Source of the DNA: Acanthochromis polyacanthus
Taxonomy: Eukaryota; Chordata; Actinopteri; Pomacentridae
DNA: 64,000 nucleotides
Assembly: GCF_021347895.1 (NCBI RefSeq)
Contig: NC_067130.1
Span: 26,433,817-26,497,816, forward strand
Direction: 5' to 3'
A model generated the notes under the pieces. That model did no database searches. It was given only the letters and a program-made list of their open reading frames with translations, and was not told where the DNA came from. Positions 52,104 through 64,000 of the stretch are shown here, in pieces. Made by a program: the position numbers and the translations under genes. How positions within the stretch are numbered: the stretch's first letter is position 1; each line of letters begins with the position of its first letter.

Positions 52104-53489
52104 ATGTTCCAGCAGAAGACTGAGAAGTATCAGACCTCACCACAGCAAAGTTCATATGTCAAGGCAGAAGACAGAACCGTGAAAGACCTGCGCAACAAAA
52201 TGTATTCGAGAAAAGACGCAGATTCCTGTGGTTTTTGGCCACTGAGAAAACTACACAGGTACCAACTCCTCGCCAAATACTGGAGGATGTCAGATTCAAC
52301 AAAAGATGTCTCCAAAGAGCAAGAAGAACTGACTGGAAGTGGAAGAGCCTTCACTGAACACTATTGCAGAGACCCAGCTTCAGTTCATGCCAAGTACAGA
52401 TCTGATTTGTGGGATCGACGCAAAGAGCAGAAATACCAGCTGTTGGCCCGCTACCGTGGAATCGCACAATCAGTATCTGATGATGAAGAAGACGAAGCTC
52501 CAACAGAAGAAACCAACACTGGAGCATCTTCAACGACTGACCCTAAAAGCTTCACCTTTGAAGCACGAGATGCCACAACAAACAACAAGAGAGCTGCTGC
52601 TTCCTCTGATTTGTGTCCCCTCCAGAAACGTTGCAGATACAAACAACTCTCCCACTTCCACAAACTCTCTGTCTCCGAGTTTAAAGGTAATATTAAAAAC
52701 TACCTGAGCCGAGATCCGGGTAGCTTCATCTCCAGAGCACCGAAGACCAACGGATCTCACAAGAGAGCTGCTGCTTCCTCTGATTTGTGGGATCGACGCA
52801 AAGAGCAGAAATACCAGCTGTTGGACCGCTACCGTGGAATCACACAATCAGCATCTGATGATGAAGAAGGCGAAGCTCCAACAGAAAAAACCAACACTGG
52901 AGCATCTTCAGCGACAGACCCTAAGAGCTTCACCTTCAAAGCATCAGACTCTAGAACAACCAACAAGAGAGCTGCTGCTTCCTCTGATTTGTGTGCCCTC
53001 CAGAAACGTCGCAGATACGAACAACTCGCCCACTTCCGCAATCTCTTTGTCTCCGAGTTTAAAGATAATATTGAAAACCACCTGAGCCGAGATCCAGGTA
53101 GCTTCACCTCCAGAGCACCAGAGACCAACGGATCTCACAGGGGAGCCGCTGCTTCCCTCGAACTCCTGAGCAAACATCACAAATATGACGAGCTGCTCCG
53201 CTTCAGAAGAGTTTCAGAAGATTCGGAAGGAGATGGACCAAACAGTGGAACATCAGAAACCAGCTCCACTGATAATATCAACAAACCGAGCAGGACAGTC
53301 ACCGTTGCCCATCATCACCCTGACTCAGGTCCCAACAGGAAGTCTTCAGACATTTGGACACATCACAGGTATAACTGGCATCCACATTATCAAAGAATCC
53401 CTGCTGGAGAGGACTTCTATGCACAAGGAGACTCCAGGATGATCAGTCCAAGACCAGCGCTGTCACAGCAACCAGGTCTCAACTTATGA
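52104..53489 (+). CDS. Unrecognised 461-aa repeat protein
   Basis: This is the longest open frame in the window and I do not recognise the family. The start used is ATG at 52104 (A at -3). A splice acceptor-like tgttccag ends at 52112, so the real exon may begin there and be the last exon of a larger gene. The protein has seven copies of a basic/aromatic motif, roughly [RK]x2[RK]YxxLxx[YF][RHW]x[LIM]. They begin at residues 47, 103, 173, 229, 299, 355 and 419; the last is degenerate. Acidic SDDEE stretches alternate with them. Residues 100-225 and 226-351 are a gap-free in-frame tandem duplication (378 bp each, 101 of 126 residues identical). No signal peptide or membrane segment is seen. By hand, differences between the two units are mostly amino-acid changing, so constraint on sequence is weak. 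A polyadenylation signal-like AATAAA follows at 53674. Function unknown. Confidence 0.6.
   Translation: MFQQKTEKYQTSPQQSSYVKAEDRTVKDLRNKMYSRKDADSCGFWPLRKLHRYQLLAKYWRMSDSTKDVSKEQEELTGSGRAFTEHYCRDPASVHAKYRSDLWDRRKEQKYQLLARYRGIAQSVSDDEEDEAPTEETNTGASSTTDPKSFTFEARDATTNNKRAAASSDLCPLQKRCRYKQLSHFHKLSVSEFKGNIKNYLSRDPGSFISRAPKTNGSHKRAAASSDLWDRRKEQKYQLLDRYRGITQSASDDEEGEAPTEKTNTGASSATDPKSFTFKASDSRTTNKRAAASSDLCALQKRRRYEQLAHFRNLFVSEFKDNIENHLSRDPGSFTSRAPETNGSHRGAAASLELLSKHHKYDELLRFRRVSEDSEGDGPNSGTSETSSTDNINKPSRTVTVAHHHPDSGPNRKSSDIWTHHRYNWHPHYQRIPAGEDFYAQGDSRMISPRPALSQQPGLNL
52401..53156 (+). repeat. 378-bp in-frame tandem duplication
   Basis: The units 52401-52778 and 52779-53156 both start tctgatttgtgggatcgacg, have equal length and show no insertions or deletions between them. 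Confidence 0.95.
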
Positions 53490-53673
53490 CGACATCTTCC
53501 ATTCAAGAGGAGTCCCTGGCAACCAGAGACCGACAGGAAACCAGCCGACCACCACAGGAGACCTCCAAGTTAAAAGTCCTCAACTCTCCGATGCAGTTTC
53601 CAGGATGAAGTTGAGATTTTCTAGTATCATTCTTTGATACTAAATCTTTCTCTATTTCTCAACTAAATGCATA

Positions 53674-53679
53674 AATAAA
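53674..53679 (+). promoter_or_regulatory. Candidate polyadenylation signal AATAAA
   Basis: AATAAA lies 185 bp after the stop codon of the 461-codon frame. Such hexamers are frequent by chance in AT-rich DNA. Confidence 0.3.
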
Positions 53680-56325
53680 TGCACTTGAACTAAATACATG
53701 TAAACACTGAGTATATTCAGTGAACTAAACTGATAATTACTCATTAATTGTTCTTTAAATTCTGCAGATTCGATGGACATGATTTCAAAGTGGCAAAACT
53801 CACCTTAAATTTAAGTAATTTTGCATCTGATTGTAAGATAGTCATTTTAATGCACGGTGCCAATAGTTAAAAGTTTAAATATCCACTTTAAGACAGTTTT
53901 GATTGGAATTCTGGTAATTGTAATACCATGCCAGTGAATGAACAAGTGAACCTTTGTATTATTGTTCTTAAATTCAGAAATCTCATTATCGTTACTAATC
54001 AGTTTTGACTGCACTGACTGCTTTTACTTTGAGGCGGTGTTCTGCCAGTACCACCTTGATTTTCTCAGACATACAAATGAGGCTTTTGTCACTATATCAT
54101 TTTCCATTGGGTGCTATTTCAGCTGGTTTTCACAAACATTGCTGTTGACTTTGTGGTAAATCCTAATTAAGGAGCATGAAACAAAGATCTTGGGTATGTA
54201 CTTTTTTTTTACAACAGGGATTTGTGATAATATGTGGGCGCATAAGGTTTAATATTATTGTGTTAATAAGCAATGAAGTGACAATATATTTCAGAACAAC
54301 CCAAAAACAATCTAACAGTAGTAAAATGAATTTTTTAAATGAATGTATATTGCAGTCTATTTGAGTAGCAATCCAGATTGGTTATAAGTCCGCAATATTG
54401 CATCAACCACCCTTAACTATATCTGCAGCAGATTTATTATAGGCTCCACTGGCATGCTATATTTTGATGCCTTTATTCGTTTTTGCAGTCAAAATATTTT
54501 GGCATATTACTACTGAAGCCAAAACAGTGAAACAAGTGGGTGCTGAGCTGCGTGGTGAGAGTGACTCATAAAATCTTCTGAGTGGGTATAATAGGGGCAT
54601 CTCTAATCCGGCCCAGTATTGCAAACCAATGCAAAATTCTGCTTTTATAGCAGATTGCCCCAGTATTTTTTGTCTTTGTTTTAATAAATACAGTAGGTGT
54701 CATGCAGTGTGTGTTTGTATTTTTGGTCCATTGTATTACTTTTAGTTTATCCTCTTCACAAAGCCTGTCAGATCAGCTTCCACTGAGGTATCTTCAGATT
54801 TGTAAATATCACAACAGAGTAGCTGCTCATCTGTTGTGATCATTTAACAGCATGTGCATTTTTTAAAAAAAAAACTGTAATCTTACAGTGCCTTCAGAAA
54901 GATTTCACAAGCTCACTTCCAAACAAAAAATGTAGATCGACTGATTTATACGTGTTTACTCTCCACTGCATCTTAACTGAGTTTGTTTTCACAAGGCACA
55001 AACACACTCACTCACTTTCTCGCATCCAGTCCTGCCTGGCAGACCTCCCCGGTTAACTGGGCTTGTAAATCATCTGCACAACATCAATGGAGAAACATTT
55101 GTCACCTCTAGCGCCCGCCTGACTCAGCATCTCTTTAACTGTCCTCAAGGAGTGAGGCACGTCAAAGCATGCGGGACGGGGGTGTCGGAGAGGTCAAGGG
55201 GTGGATTTTAAACAGGATGATCAAACTACCGGTTCTGCTGCTCGCTAGATGGTATGTTATTTGATGAGAGCCGAGGTCTTTTATCAGGTTAAGAGCTCTT
55301 GAACTAGGTCGCAGAGATCTTTTACTTCCTCAAACAATTTTTGTCCATGAATTAACTGAGGTGTTCTTTGGATTAGCTGACAGTTTTTCACTCAAGTGTT
55401 TAACATTGACACACTCAAAATGCAGTGTATTGCATATTTCTTGCTCTAAGATAATACTTATTGCACTTTAAGCAGCAACCTTTAAGGCTGAGAAATGAAG
55501 CCAACACATACTACTAAAAACTGCAGTTCCATGAATGGCCACTTGAGGCTGGCTCCAAAACTGAGTGAATCCCAATTGACCCAGTGTTAAAATATTCAAC
55601 TTTACAGCAGAAATAAACATGTTTGCAGCCCAGTACAAAAAACAGCTTTGCTCTCTGTAGCTATTTCTCACGATTTGTGACAACATCATGAGGATTGAAT
55701 TTTTATATATCATACTGTTTGAATGATAAGGCTTTCAATTATGCCTCAGCATCACTCCTCTGCTCCATCTGTGCTAATTTTTGTATAATGTTGAAACAAA
55801 CTCAATTGTAAGCTCAGTTGATATTTTTTGCTAATATATTATTCATCCATTCATATTCAGTTGTTTAGGTGTTTTCTCATATGGAGAGAAACGCAATGGT
55901 TATGCATTTTCAGATTAAAGCTGACCACTGAGTTTAAACTCAAAATTGTATGAAAAAAAGGTAGAAATCAAAGACAAGGACATCAGAGCTAATCATCTCA
56001 TGTAGGGTGCCAGTCTGAGGAAATACCTTCATCGGTGTATGGAATGTAGACTTAGTTTCCATTGGTTAAGCTTGTCAAACCATTGACAACAAACCAATTT
56101 TATGTTTACAGCAATGCCATAAATAAGCTGTCACCCTTCTGTGTCTCTTTGGGATACATGCAGGACAAATGCTCCATATTGCAATATCTTTTACATGTTT
56201 TTTCTATTGGGTTACAAGAGTCAAAGTAATATTTCCACCAGTTTTCAGCTCAACTGTGCAATAAACTAATAATTCTGACCCACCAGGACCCATGCACCAC
56301 AGCCTTCCTTTAAGCTTCCTATTAT
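53680..56325. other. No gene; one Tc1 end fragment
   Basis: AT-rich unique-looking DNA. At 54886 the sequence cagtgccttcagaaaga, preceded by TA, resembles a Tc1-family terminal repeat tip, but no partner end or element body is seen. Region 55010-55210 is GC-richer and unclassified. Confidence 0.4.
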
Positions 56326-56480
56326 TAGTTCTATTCTATTCTTTACATTGTACCTTTTTGTCCATTTCTAATAGTCTATTTTTGTGTAAATATTAGCAAT
56401 TTTGTACCTTATTGTAAATAAGGTAAATAATTCTACTCTCAGAAGTATGCTGCTTTGAATAAAAGCATCTACTAAATGAA
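56326..56480 (+). repeat. Retroposon 3' end (fragment)
   Basis: It ends in tgctttgaataaaagcatct then actaaatgaa, close to the frequent fish retroposon terminus with a gataaaagcgtctgctaaatg-like motif. The 5' limit is a guess. Confidence 0.5.
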
Positions 56481-56529
56481 ATTGTAGAACAGCAGAATTT
56501 TAGATACCAACAATGGTTGTACTTTTTTG

Positions 56530-56700
56530 TAACTACCAGAATTTTTGGTACGTAATTTCTATGTCTTCGACCAGCATGATTTGCACGTTAATAGTACATT
56601 CTTTTTGTACATTATCTATCTTGAATGCAGCGTGTAAGCTACTTGATTTCTTGAATTTCTCCAAGGGGATGAATAACGTATCTATCTATTAGTTGGGAGT
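56530..56700 (+). repeat. LINE 3' end with (TATC)n-like tail
   Basis: It ends in gaatttctccaaggggatga then ataacgtatctatctatt, a well-known type of fish LINE terminus. No coding part is present. Confidence 0.55.
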
Positions 56701-57506
56701 TTCTGCAAAGATGACCATGGCCAGAGCCACCACACTGAGCTCCGAAGCAGCTCCTCAGGAAACCTGTGGTTGATGTTCCTCATATACAGTCTAAGAAAAG
56801 GAAGCCTTGCAAGTTGAAGCCTCAGAAAGTCATTATAGGTGAACTGATCTTAATATTATTATTGATTGTTTGAGCTGCGGTTTGCTAAGTCCACATGAGA
56901 TGTTGACCACGATAGATTCAATAGGAAGCGTACACATAATGCATATTTAAAGCAAACACATAATTGATTATAACAGTGAAAGTCACAAGGTCTTTCTACT
57001 TTGTAACCAAGACTGGTGATCCTTCTGAGATATCACACTGCATGTGCATTCTGACCTCGCAGTCATTCACCAGGGTAAAGGTATAGATTTCTTTCCTCTT
57101 TTATCAGTTTGCCTGGGGCAAACCTAATATACAACCCACATGGACCTCAAATAAATTGTCTACATTAAGCACATGCCGTCTAGAAACCCACAAGGACCAC
57201 TGTTGAATCCCACAAGGCAGATAGAGACGTGCAGGCTGGGATGCCAGTCGTCTGCTTTGTAATAAAAATAAGCAACGGAGTGGAAAATTGCCACGTGTAA
57301 ATAAAAGTCAGGCTGAGTAATGAAGCTTAATGAAAGATTTAAAACAATAAAAAACGCCACATGTCAGTGTTTATGGAGTCTCCGTGGAAAGTAGCTGGGT
57401 AGATAATATAAGACGGAATTTTATTTATCAGCGTATTAGCGTACATTTGCCTTTCAGCTTGGCAAATAATGTTGTTTTAATGTTGTTTAAGAAAATTTGC
57501 GGCATT
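56701..57506. other. No gene recognised
   Basis: Unique-looking AT-rich DNA between a LINE tail and a microsatellite. Confidence 0.4.
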
Positions 57507-57507
57507 A

Positions 57508-57543
<36 letters not shown>
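57507..57543. repeat. (AAAG)n microsatellite
   Basis: About nine uninterrupted AAAG units. Confidence 0.97.
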
Positions 57544-58257
57544 ATTTTCTGTTTTAACCTGGCTAGATTGCCATGCTATGCTGCAGACCAAACCTGGTCC
57601 AGACCACATTCTGTTCAGAGTTTCAGCTTGAAATCATCTTAAAAAGTGCCTTTTTCACTGATTATCTCCTTTAAAAGTAGCATTACGTGTGTCAGACTCT
57701 CAGCTGAGGGAATAGGCTATATAAACCGCAGCGTTTAATGATGCGACCGGACTAAGTCGTGCAGTTACGGTAGCGCTCACTGTATACGTTGCCAAGGGAA
57801 CCTGTAGCCTATCAGTGATCAGAATCTAAAACAGGGACACCTTTGTGACAGAAAACTCTGGTTTTAACATACCTAGCTTAGTAGCATGCCTACACCCCTC
57901 AGCTGTTCTTAAAAAGTGTCCGGATATGCGTGCAGGGCTGCAGCTCCTACAGACACAAATGCGTTTACGGCTACATATCAACACAACAAAACAACGTGTA
58001 GTAACAGGATGAGGATAAAAAGTTTGTAAATCGGGTGACACATCAGCAGACAGGCTACCCGTTGCAACAAAGTATCAAACATGGGCCTAAATAAATAACT
58101 GCCTAAATGCGAGAAAACAATATATTGACTAGAACAGCTAAGAAAAGACACTCACCTTACAAACATCATGTAGGTACGGGACACCATACACAGATTATTA
58201 CAGGTTGTAGAGACAGTGTGCTCGATTTCCTTACCCAACTGTTCAGGAATGATATTA
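57544..58257. other. No gene recognised
   Basis: Unique-looking sequence; nothing supported. Confidence 0.4.
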
Positions 58258-58362
58258 TTAGTATTTCGTGCACACATTATACCTGTTTCGTGGCCACAAA
58301 TTAGTATTTTGTGGCCACGAATTAGTATTTCATGTGTACATTATAGCTATATTGTGGCCACA
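58258..58362. repeat. Degenerate tandem/palindromic repeat with TGGCCA cores
   Basis: Three units start ttagtatttcgtgcacacat, ttagtattttgtggccacga and ttagtatttcatgtgtacat. Each ends in a gtggccac palindrome. Units 1 and 3 are about 42 bp and unit 2 about 21 bp, as if unit 2 lacks the central part. Confidence 0.85.
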
Positions 58363-58449
58363 ATTTTTTTTTTTTTTTTTTACCATGTCACCAGAGGGGC
58401 TCCGTATTTGATTGGAATGTCATAAACCATTTAATCTTTTTTTTTTTTA

Positions 58450-58620
58450 ATTATTTGCCTGTTTACCTGTAAAGTGTCTTTGAGTGCCCAGAAAAGCGCT
58501 ATACAAATAAATGTTGTTATTATTATTAGTTTTATTATTATTAATTTTACTATTATTGTTGTTGTTGTTGTCGTTCATAGTAGTAGTAGTGGTATTTTTA
58601 GTGTTGTTGTCGTTATTTTT
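58450..58620 (+). repeat. LINE 3' end with (TTA/GTT)n tail
   Basis: gtaaagtgtctttgagtgcc and aaaagcgctatacaaataaa followed by ATT/GTT-rich tandem DNA is the classical L2-type terminus. Only the terminal part is kept. Confidence 0.7.
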
Positions 58621-61600
58621 TTTTTTACTTTATATATACAAGTAAATATATTAAAAGATTAGGGCAAAAGATTGAGGCAGTTAAAACCAATTAAAAGTTT
58701 TCTTTTTGGATTTTTTTACATACATATTTAAAAGCTGAACAGTTAACATACAAATACACTGACATGACACATTAACAAAATTAAACATTATTATAATAGA
58801 TCATGCAGGCATGATGTTATTTATTCACTTGATAACAGCAGAAACAAGGAAAAAATAAATAAATCTTGATTATGTAAATGCTTAAGGGTCATGGCAGATG
58901 TAGAAATAGAACTTGTTACATAAGTGACGTCCCACATAAATTTGGCTTCGACGAGACATTCTTGTAAAACCGGTGAATTTATTTTGATATAAAGAGTTTG
59001 CAACTTGACCTCCTTTTCTTGCAAGCCACCACTTCTTCTCTTTTCAGGTATTTTTACCTCACTTTTCCCTAAAACTGGGCCCCTGCCATCATGTTGTTTG
59101 TGGTCGCAGAGGTCATCTCCCTTTTTCTGCTTTTCCCTGCTTTTGTTTATCTGCGATGTTCAGTCTCCCTGTTTGTGTCATGGCCCCTCTCCCAGCCTGA
59201 CTGTCGGCAGCCTCGGCAACAACCAGGGTGGGATGTCTCTAATTAAACACTGGTAATGATAAGAGTGTGTAAGAGGAGGAGGGTTGGTGGGGATGGAGGA
59301 GTGGGGGGGTACACAGTCATTACACTGAGAACAGATGCTCTCACCAACCCCTGCCAGCCCGTCTTGATGCCCACAGTATGAATACATACATATAGATCTC
59401 GTTGTCTCTCTCCTGCTTTCAGGCTCGGCGCTCAGTGCCAAGGCAGCCCACGCTTGGCTGGTACATGTCGGTTTTTCTTTCTTTTTATTTTTCCTTCTTC
59501 TTCATGCACTCTTATTGACACATTTTCAAGGTCTCGTATCAGAAACTATCCCAAGTCTGTGTTTTCTCTCTTGCGCATTATTATTCCGTGGCTGATATCA
59601 GCCCACACTTGGCACCACTTTTCTTCCAGAGTCACACCCACATTGTGCTCTGCTCATGAATTCAAATGCAAGTTTCCATGTGAACTTGTAAACTGAGGGG
59701 CAGCGTGATTCAAATGGCAGAAAATACACTCTGGCGTTTCATTTGTGGAGTAAATGGGACAGTCTGCTACGGCTGAAGTCAAATCCTTGGGCAGCGAGCG
59801 GCAACATTGCTTGCTGAGAAGCCTCCATAGCCTCATGCAGGCGTCACAAATGATCGCCATGTGTCATTTTGATGAGCGTGTTTTCACACTGATGAAAATG
59901 TAAGGATTTTTAAAGCAGATGTTGTACATACTGAACAAAAACTACAGGTTTTTGAGCATGCTGTTGATGGATGCTGTGCCTACAGAACCAAACGCATGAA
60001 TAAAAGGGAGAAATGTGATTTTTTTTTGTTATTTTTCCATTCAAAAACCTAACAAATTTAAAATAAACCTTTAAAAAGTCACAGAAAAAGAAAATCAAAA
60101 TGCTAATTGAGCTTGTTTCCATTAACTGCTTTGGAGTGAATAAATTCAGCTGCATTGCATCTTTACAAGGTGATGGTAAAGGTTACATTAGAGATAGCAT
60201 CTGAAACAAAACCAGCTGTTTGCCAACCGTTTAGAAACTTCCCAAAATTGGAAAGAAGCAAAACTTCAGCCATGTAAAATGGAGAAAGTCCTCAGGAATT
60301 ATTTTTAATCAGCAAAGTTGTATTTTTTCTTTCATAGCAGTTGGTATCGGTCATGTTTCCTGCTGTCTGGAGGCGAAAATAAAGGGAAAAAATTGAAACA
60401 GCTACTCAGTAATGTGAGTTAAATGTTACAATTAAGTGCTCTATTGTTATGAATATTAATTCATTTTTGGAAAAAGTCAAAAACTGCCTCCAGCAAGCAT
60501 AAAAAACTTTTTTGGTCAAAACAAGAACAGCTCTTCAATTTGTCGTTTCAGGGTTTTTTTTTTTTCTAATGCCACACTTCAAAATGCTCATAAAACATCT
60601 TAAAGAACAATTGTGATTATTATCCAACATTGCACTCATCGTATAGATTACAATTACTGTAAAAAGCTGTAGTGTATTGAATTATTTGTATGGGGGGGGA
60701 ATTTCTAACCACTTTAACAACATGCTATGATAAAAAAAATGCTGCACATAGTGTAAATAATTACTAAGTAATATAGATTTGGGACTTTCTCTGCATCATC
60801 ATACAGTAAGTGACTGCTTCAGCTGCACATGAGACTCTTATCATCCCCTGTGTTCCCTGCATTATAAATTCTCATGGTTAGCATCTACGCTTTAATTTAC
60901 AGCTTCATGTTGTCGTCAACAGGCCAAGGCCCGCACTGGCCTCTGCCATCAATCTGATAGCCTGCAGGTAATGGCCAAGTTGCATATTGTCACAATTCCA
61001 ATACATTATTTACTATGAGACATTAAAAAGTAATGTGTATTAATAAACAGGCCCAAGGCCAGAGGGCACAGTCACATTCAATCCAGCCATATTTCTCCTT
61101 GCTTTCATCAAGGAGACACTTTGTAATAAATGTGTGGCCAAACCAACACTCAAGGGCCTTTTACTCTTGCCAAAGCTCCTTCTGTTAATCATTACAGGTA
61201 CCACTGCACCCCGAATTACAGAGTTATTGTTTGATTGCGCATTTTTGCTCATCCATTGTTGTTTCTGCATTGCTGGCTTCTATCCCTTACCAGCTTTTTC
61301 TTCACACATCATACTTTGGTCGAACTCAATCTTTATGTTTTTCAGACTTGGACAAATCAGTTCAATCTAAAATGCTGTTATCATGTTGTGGATTCATGTC
61401 TTTGAATGCACGGGAAACTGGTTAAAATCCAGTTTTATCCAATTACTTGAGCAGGGTCCTAATATTCGGCATGAATGTTTGCATTCTGGTACCCATATGT
61501 TGGGCTATAAATGGCCCAGTTGAATGTAAAGAAAAATAAATACAACAAAACACTACTGTATAGAAAAGTGAACCCTACCAAGCAAATTCCAACATAAATT

Positions 61601-64000
61601 AGATTGTATTAAATACTCCAAAGTCATATAATTCGGTTCTCAGTATCAGCGCTGTAGATGTCCACAGGCTACTCCTGACATTAACTTACATTACTTCAAT
61701 CATGGCACAGAAATTGAAATTTCACCAACACCTATGCTTGCTCTTAATTGCATATTAGACATGGTTTGAATATTAATATTAACACCCTGTAAATGTTCCT
61801 CGATGCACTTTGTACTTTACACACTTTTGATGTTCTGGTCAAATTCATAGAAGTTTGCTTAAACTGCCATTTGCAATCACAAAGCTTCAAACACACAAAG
61901 TGAGTCAGAATGAATGTTGTGGATAAGAGTAAAGAAACATCTATATTCAACCCATTTTCATTCCCAGCGCATCAAATGCTGCTGTTTTATTCAAAGCTGC
62001 TGCCATCTCAGAGATACACACAAGGTGTCCTTTGGTGTCACTGCCATGTTCAGCATCCAGGGTTTTTTTTGTTTTTTTTTGCAGCTGGAAAGACGTGGAG
62101 GTTGGTGGGGTTATGATGGTGCAAGTTAGAAGAGTTTCATCCAGAAGAATTAGTTTTAGGTACACTGTTTACTGTAGTTTATGCTCACTGTCTGGTTTAC
62201 TTCATGCACCAAAAATACTTGGTTACAAAGACTAAAAATCACTCTTTTATAGCATAAAACCCATGGTGCAAAGCAAACTTCTCATCACCAGAGTCTGTCA
62301 TATTACCACCCAAATCTGACAAGTTAACAGGAACACCAGGCTACATGTAGAATATTATTTCAGCCAATTAAATCATCCCGGCACATCAGTGTGTGTTGAA
62401 CAAACGATTATGGATTATATATGCAACACTCGTGTATTTTACTACTTTCAAACAAACATAGCGAGAAGATGAGAAGTTTAAGATGTTAATTACTTTTATG
62501 GCTAAGAGCCATCTCTTCTCTGGACTCTCCATCTTCTCAATCACTGGCCTCAGGCAAAGTGCGCTTCTATAAAATCCCTTGTGTTCTCCGGATCAATATC
62601 AAAATAATGACATCGACTGTATCAAACATCATTGGGTTTTACCACCCCTTTTTTCACCCACATTTGAATTTCCCCATAAGATAAATTGTTTTCAATCCAT
62701 TACACATTATTATGAATCAGAGCAGATTAGCTAACAAGAATACACATATTTGCAGCGGCTAATCTGGTTTAAATATAATTTTCTACTTTGGATCACCACT
62801 AAATTAATGGGAAAAATTGTATTTTAGCTATGAAATTTTCTAACGTGATGACAGAAATGATTGAAAACAAAGTCTTTTATGTACACTTCACACGTATGTT
62901 AATGCTCTGTCTGATTGCAATGTGTAAACATTCGTCATTAAAACTAGGTGGTGGAGTAACTGAAGCAAGAACGATAAACAGATGCTTTTTTTGCTTTAAA
63001 AAGGAAACATCTGTGCCCTTGTTACCCTCTGCTTTATGTCATTTTTATGCCAGGGAAGTGCTGTAAGTGCTCCCACATCTGCTACAGTTTATATAAGATG
63101 CAGCTGCATCATCTGCTGCGGGAGAGCCCCCTCCATGGTTGAGTTAAGCCTCCTCATCATTGATTCATGCTCTTGGGGGAAACAAATTGGATGCCTTGCT
63201 GCTGTAAAAGGACCTTATGGATCTGTCCATGTTGAGAGGAGAGTCGGGTCGAATCCAGAGCTCGCAGCCGAGTCTTTGCAAGATCGAGCGTGTTCACTAA
63301 GAGGAAGGCAGTGTTCTTGTGGTGAGACACATGAACACGTGCACGGGTTAGTGCTCGTGGTTTGTGGGATTTTACCTCGAGGGATTTGGTTTAGTCTCAA
63401 TTTAATTGTCTCTAAACCAGCAGAGCAATAAAACAGAACACAAAGAGCCTTCAAAAACATGACACATTTTACTACCAAACTAACAAAACTGCAAGGAAGT
63501 CATTAAGAAAATGCCAAATGCTGATATGGAGCACAACCAAAATTGTAAGGCACAACTGCAACTTTAGAAATAATTGTTGGACCACCTGTTATTACTTTTT
63601 TTTCCAACTAAATCTTCCCAATCAGCCTTCAACACTGATAATTCTGTTTTAACTCTATCATTAAATAATTACAGCATCTTCCAAAAGACACGAGAGAAGT
63701 TTTGGAACAATCCAAAACATACATGTTTTTCTTTTAACGAATGATGTATTGAAACTGTATCTTTCAAATTTACCATTTCTCCAACATCATCACCAATATT
63801 ACTATAAAAATCAAAAGATATTCTAAACAAATTCATCAAACAACTATAAATAGAAGAACACAGAGAAAACAAACATCTTGGTACCTAATGAAGAGGGATA
63901 CAGTAATACAGCTGTTTCAAATGAGCTTGAAAACACGAGAACAGCTGCCCGTAACCACCTTAAGAAAACACAGTATGGCTCCAAAATCTGCAAAGAAAAT
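58621..64000. other. No gene recognised; about 5.4 kb unique DNA
   Basis: No mobile element, exon or RNA gene could be supported. Several open frames of 60-130 codons (for example 63036-63431 and 63215-63478 on opposite strands) overlap each other and lack domains. Stretches such as 60890-61140 might be conserved regulatory sequence, but nothing in a single sequence can show that. Confidence 0.4.

Noticed and set aside
52339..53180. Alternative frames of 70-122 codons over the repeat ORF
   Set aside because: They are shadows of the 461-codon frame created by its in-frame duplication (378 is divisible by three, so all frames repeat).
54886..54920. Possible complete Tc1 element starting at cagtgccttcagaaaga
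   Set aside because: Only the tip of one terminal repeat resembles Tc1; no partner repeat or transposase follows within 2 kb.
58940..59860. Possible coding exons (for example the 68-codon minus frame 59654-59860)
   Set aside because: Cys-rich composition drew attention, but no conserved domain, splice sites or consistent frame was found.
63036..63478. 131-codon plus-strand and 87-codon minus-strand frames
   Set aside because: They overlap in antisense, have no domain, and I see no promoter or splice signals that would favour either.

Overview
The window looks like a teleost fish genome. It is AT-rich and gene-poor. It is crowded with Tc1/mariner elements of several families, L2-type and other LINE 3' ends ending in short tandem tails, a V-SINE (DANA/mermaid-type) fragment, hAT-like and TTAA-specific non-autonomous elements, and (CA)n, (TA)n, (GAT)n and (GAAA)n microsatellites. 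There are no bacterial-style operons and no rRNA, tRNA or CRISPR features. Apart from transposases, only one long open frame (52104-53489) looks like a host gene.

Left part (1-22515). Positions 1-6906 are a near-identical copy of 22516-26846. The left copy carries a 2.5 kb Tc1 element (3198-5729) that the right copy lacks, so the right copy is a perfect empty site. That Tc1 is itself split by a LINE insertion. A 100-N assembly gap (6907-7006) ends the left copy. A second Tc1 family (7007-8388, three one-base frame breaks) follows, then a third (10108-11738) with an intact 339-aa transposase whose last catalytic residue is Gln instead of Glu. Next come an 860-bp fold-back element with 307-bp arms (13509-14368), a decayed fourth Tc1 family (15898-16605) and a minus-strand L2 reverse transcriptase fragment (20703-21500).

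Middle (22516-35800). The second copy of the duplicated segment runs directly into a 1265-bp hAT-like element (25953-27217) with 34-bp inverted ends and an 8-bp target duplication. Then follow mostly unique DNA, a fossil minus-strand Tc1 with a nested LINE (29930-31140), a Tc1-derived MITE (34989-35356) and a V-SINE fragment.

Right part (35800-64000). This is long unique non-coding sequence that may be intronic or a gene desert. It is interrupted by a C-rich dispersed repeat (39085-39650), a GGCGTCAGTTT-ended MITE (39951-40419), several LINE tails and a TTAA-flanked element (50037-51024). Just after a 5'-truncated L2 copy (51402-51900) lies a 461-codon open frame (52104-53489). It encodes an unrecognised protein with seven copies of a basic/aromatic motif and an in-frame 126-residue tandem duplication. 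This is the best candidate here for something undescribed.

How the parts relate: nearly everything recognisable is mobile DNA at different ages, from Tc1 copies with almost intact frames to fossils. The duplicated segment with its filled and empty Tc1 sites is the clearest historical record. It is either a heterozygous insertion caught as two assembled haplotypes or a recent duplication followed by insertion. All family names come from recognising motifs by eye; no database was searched.
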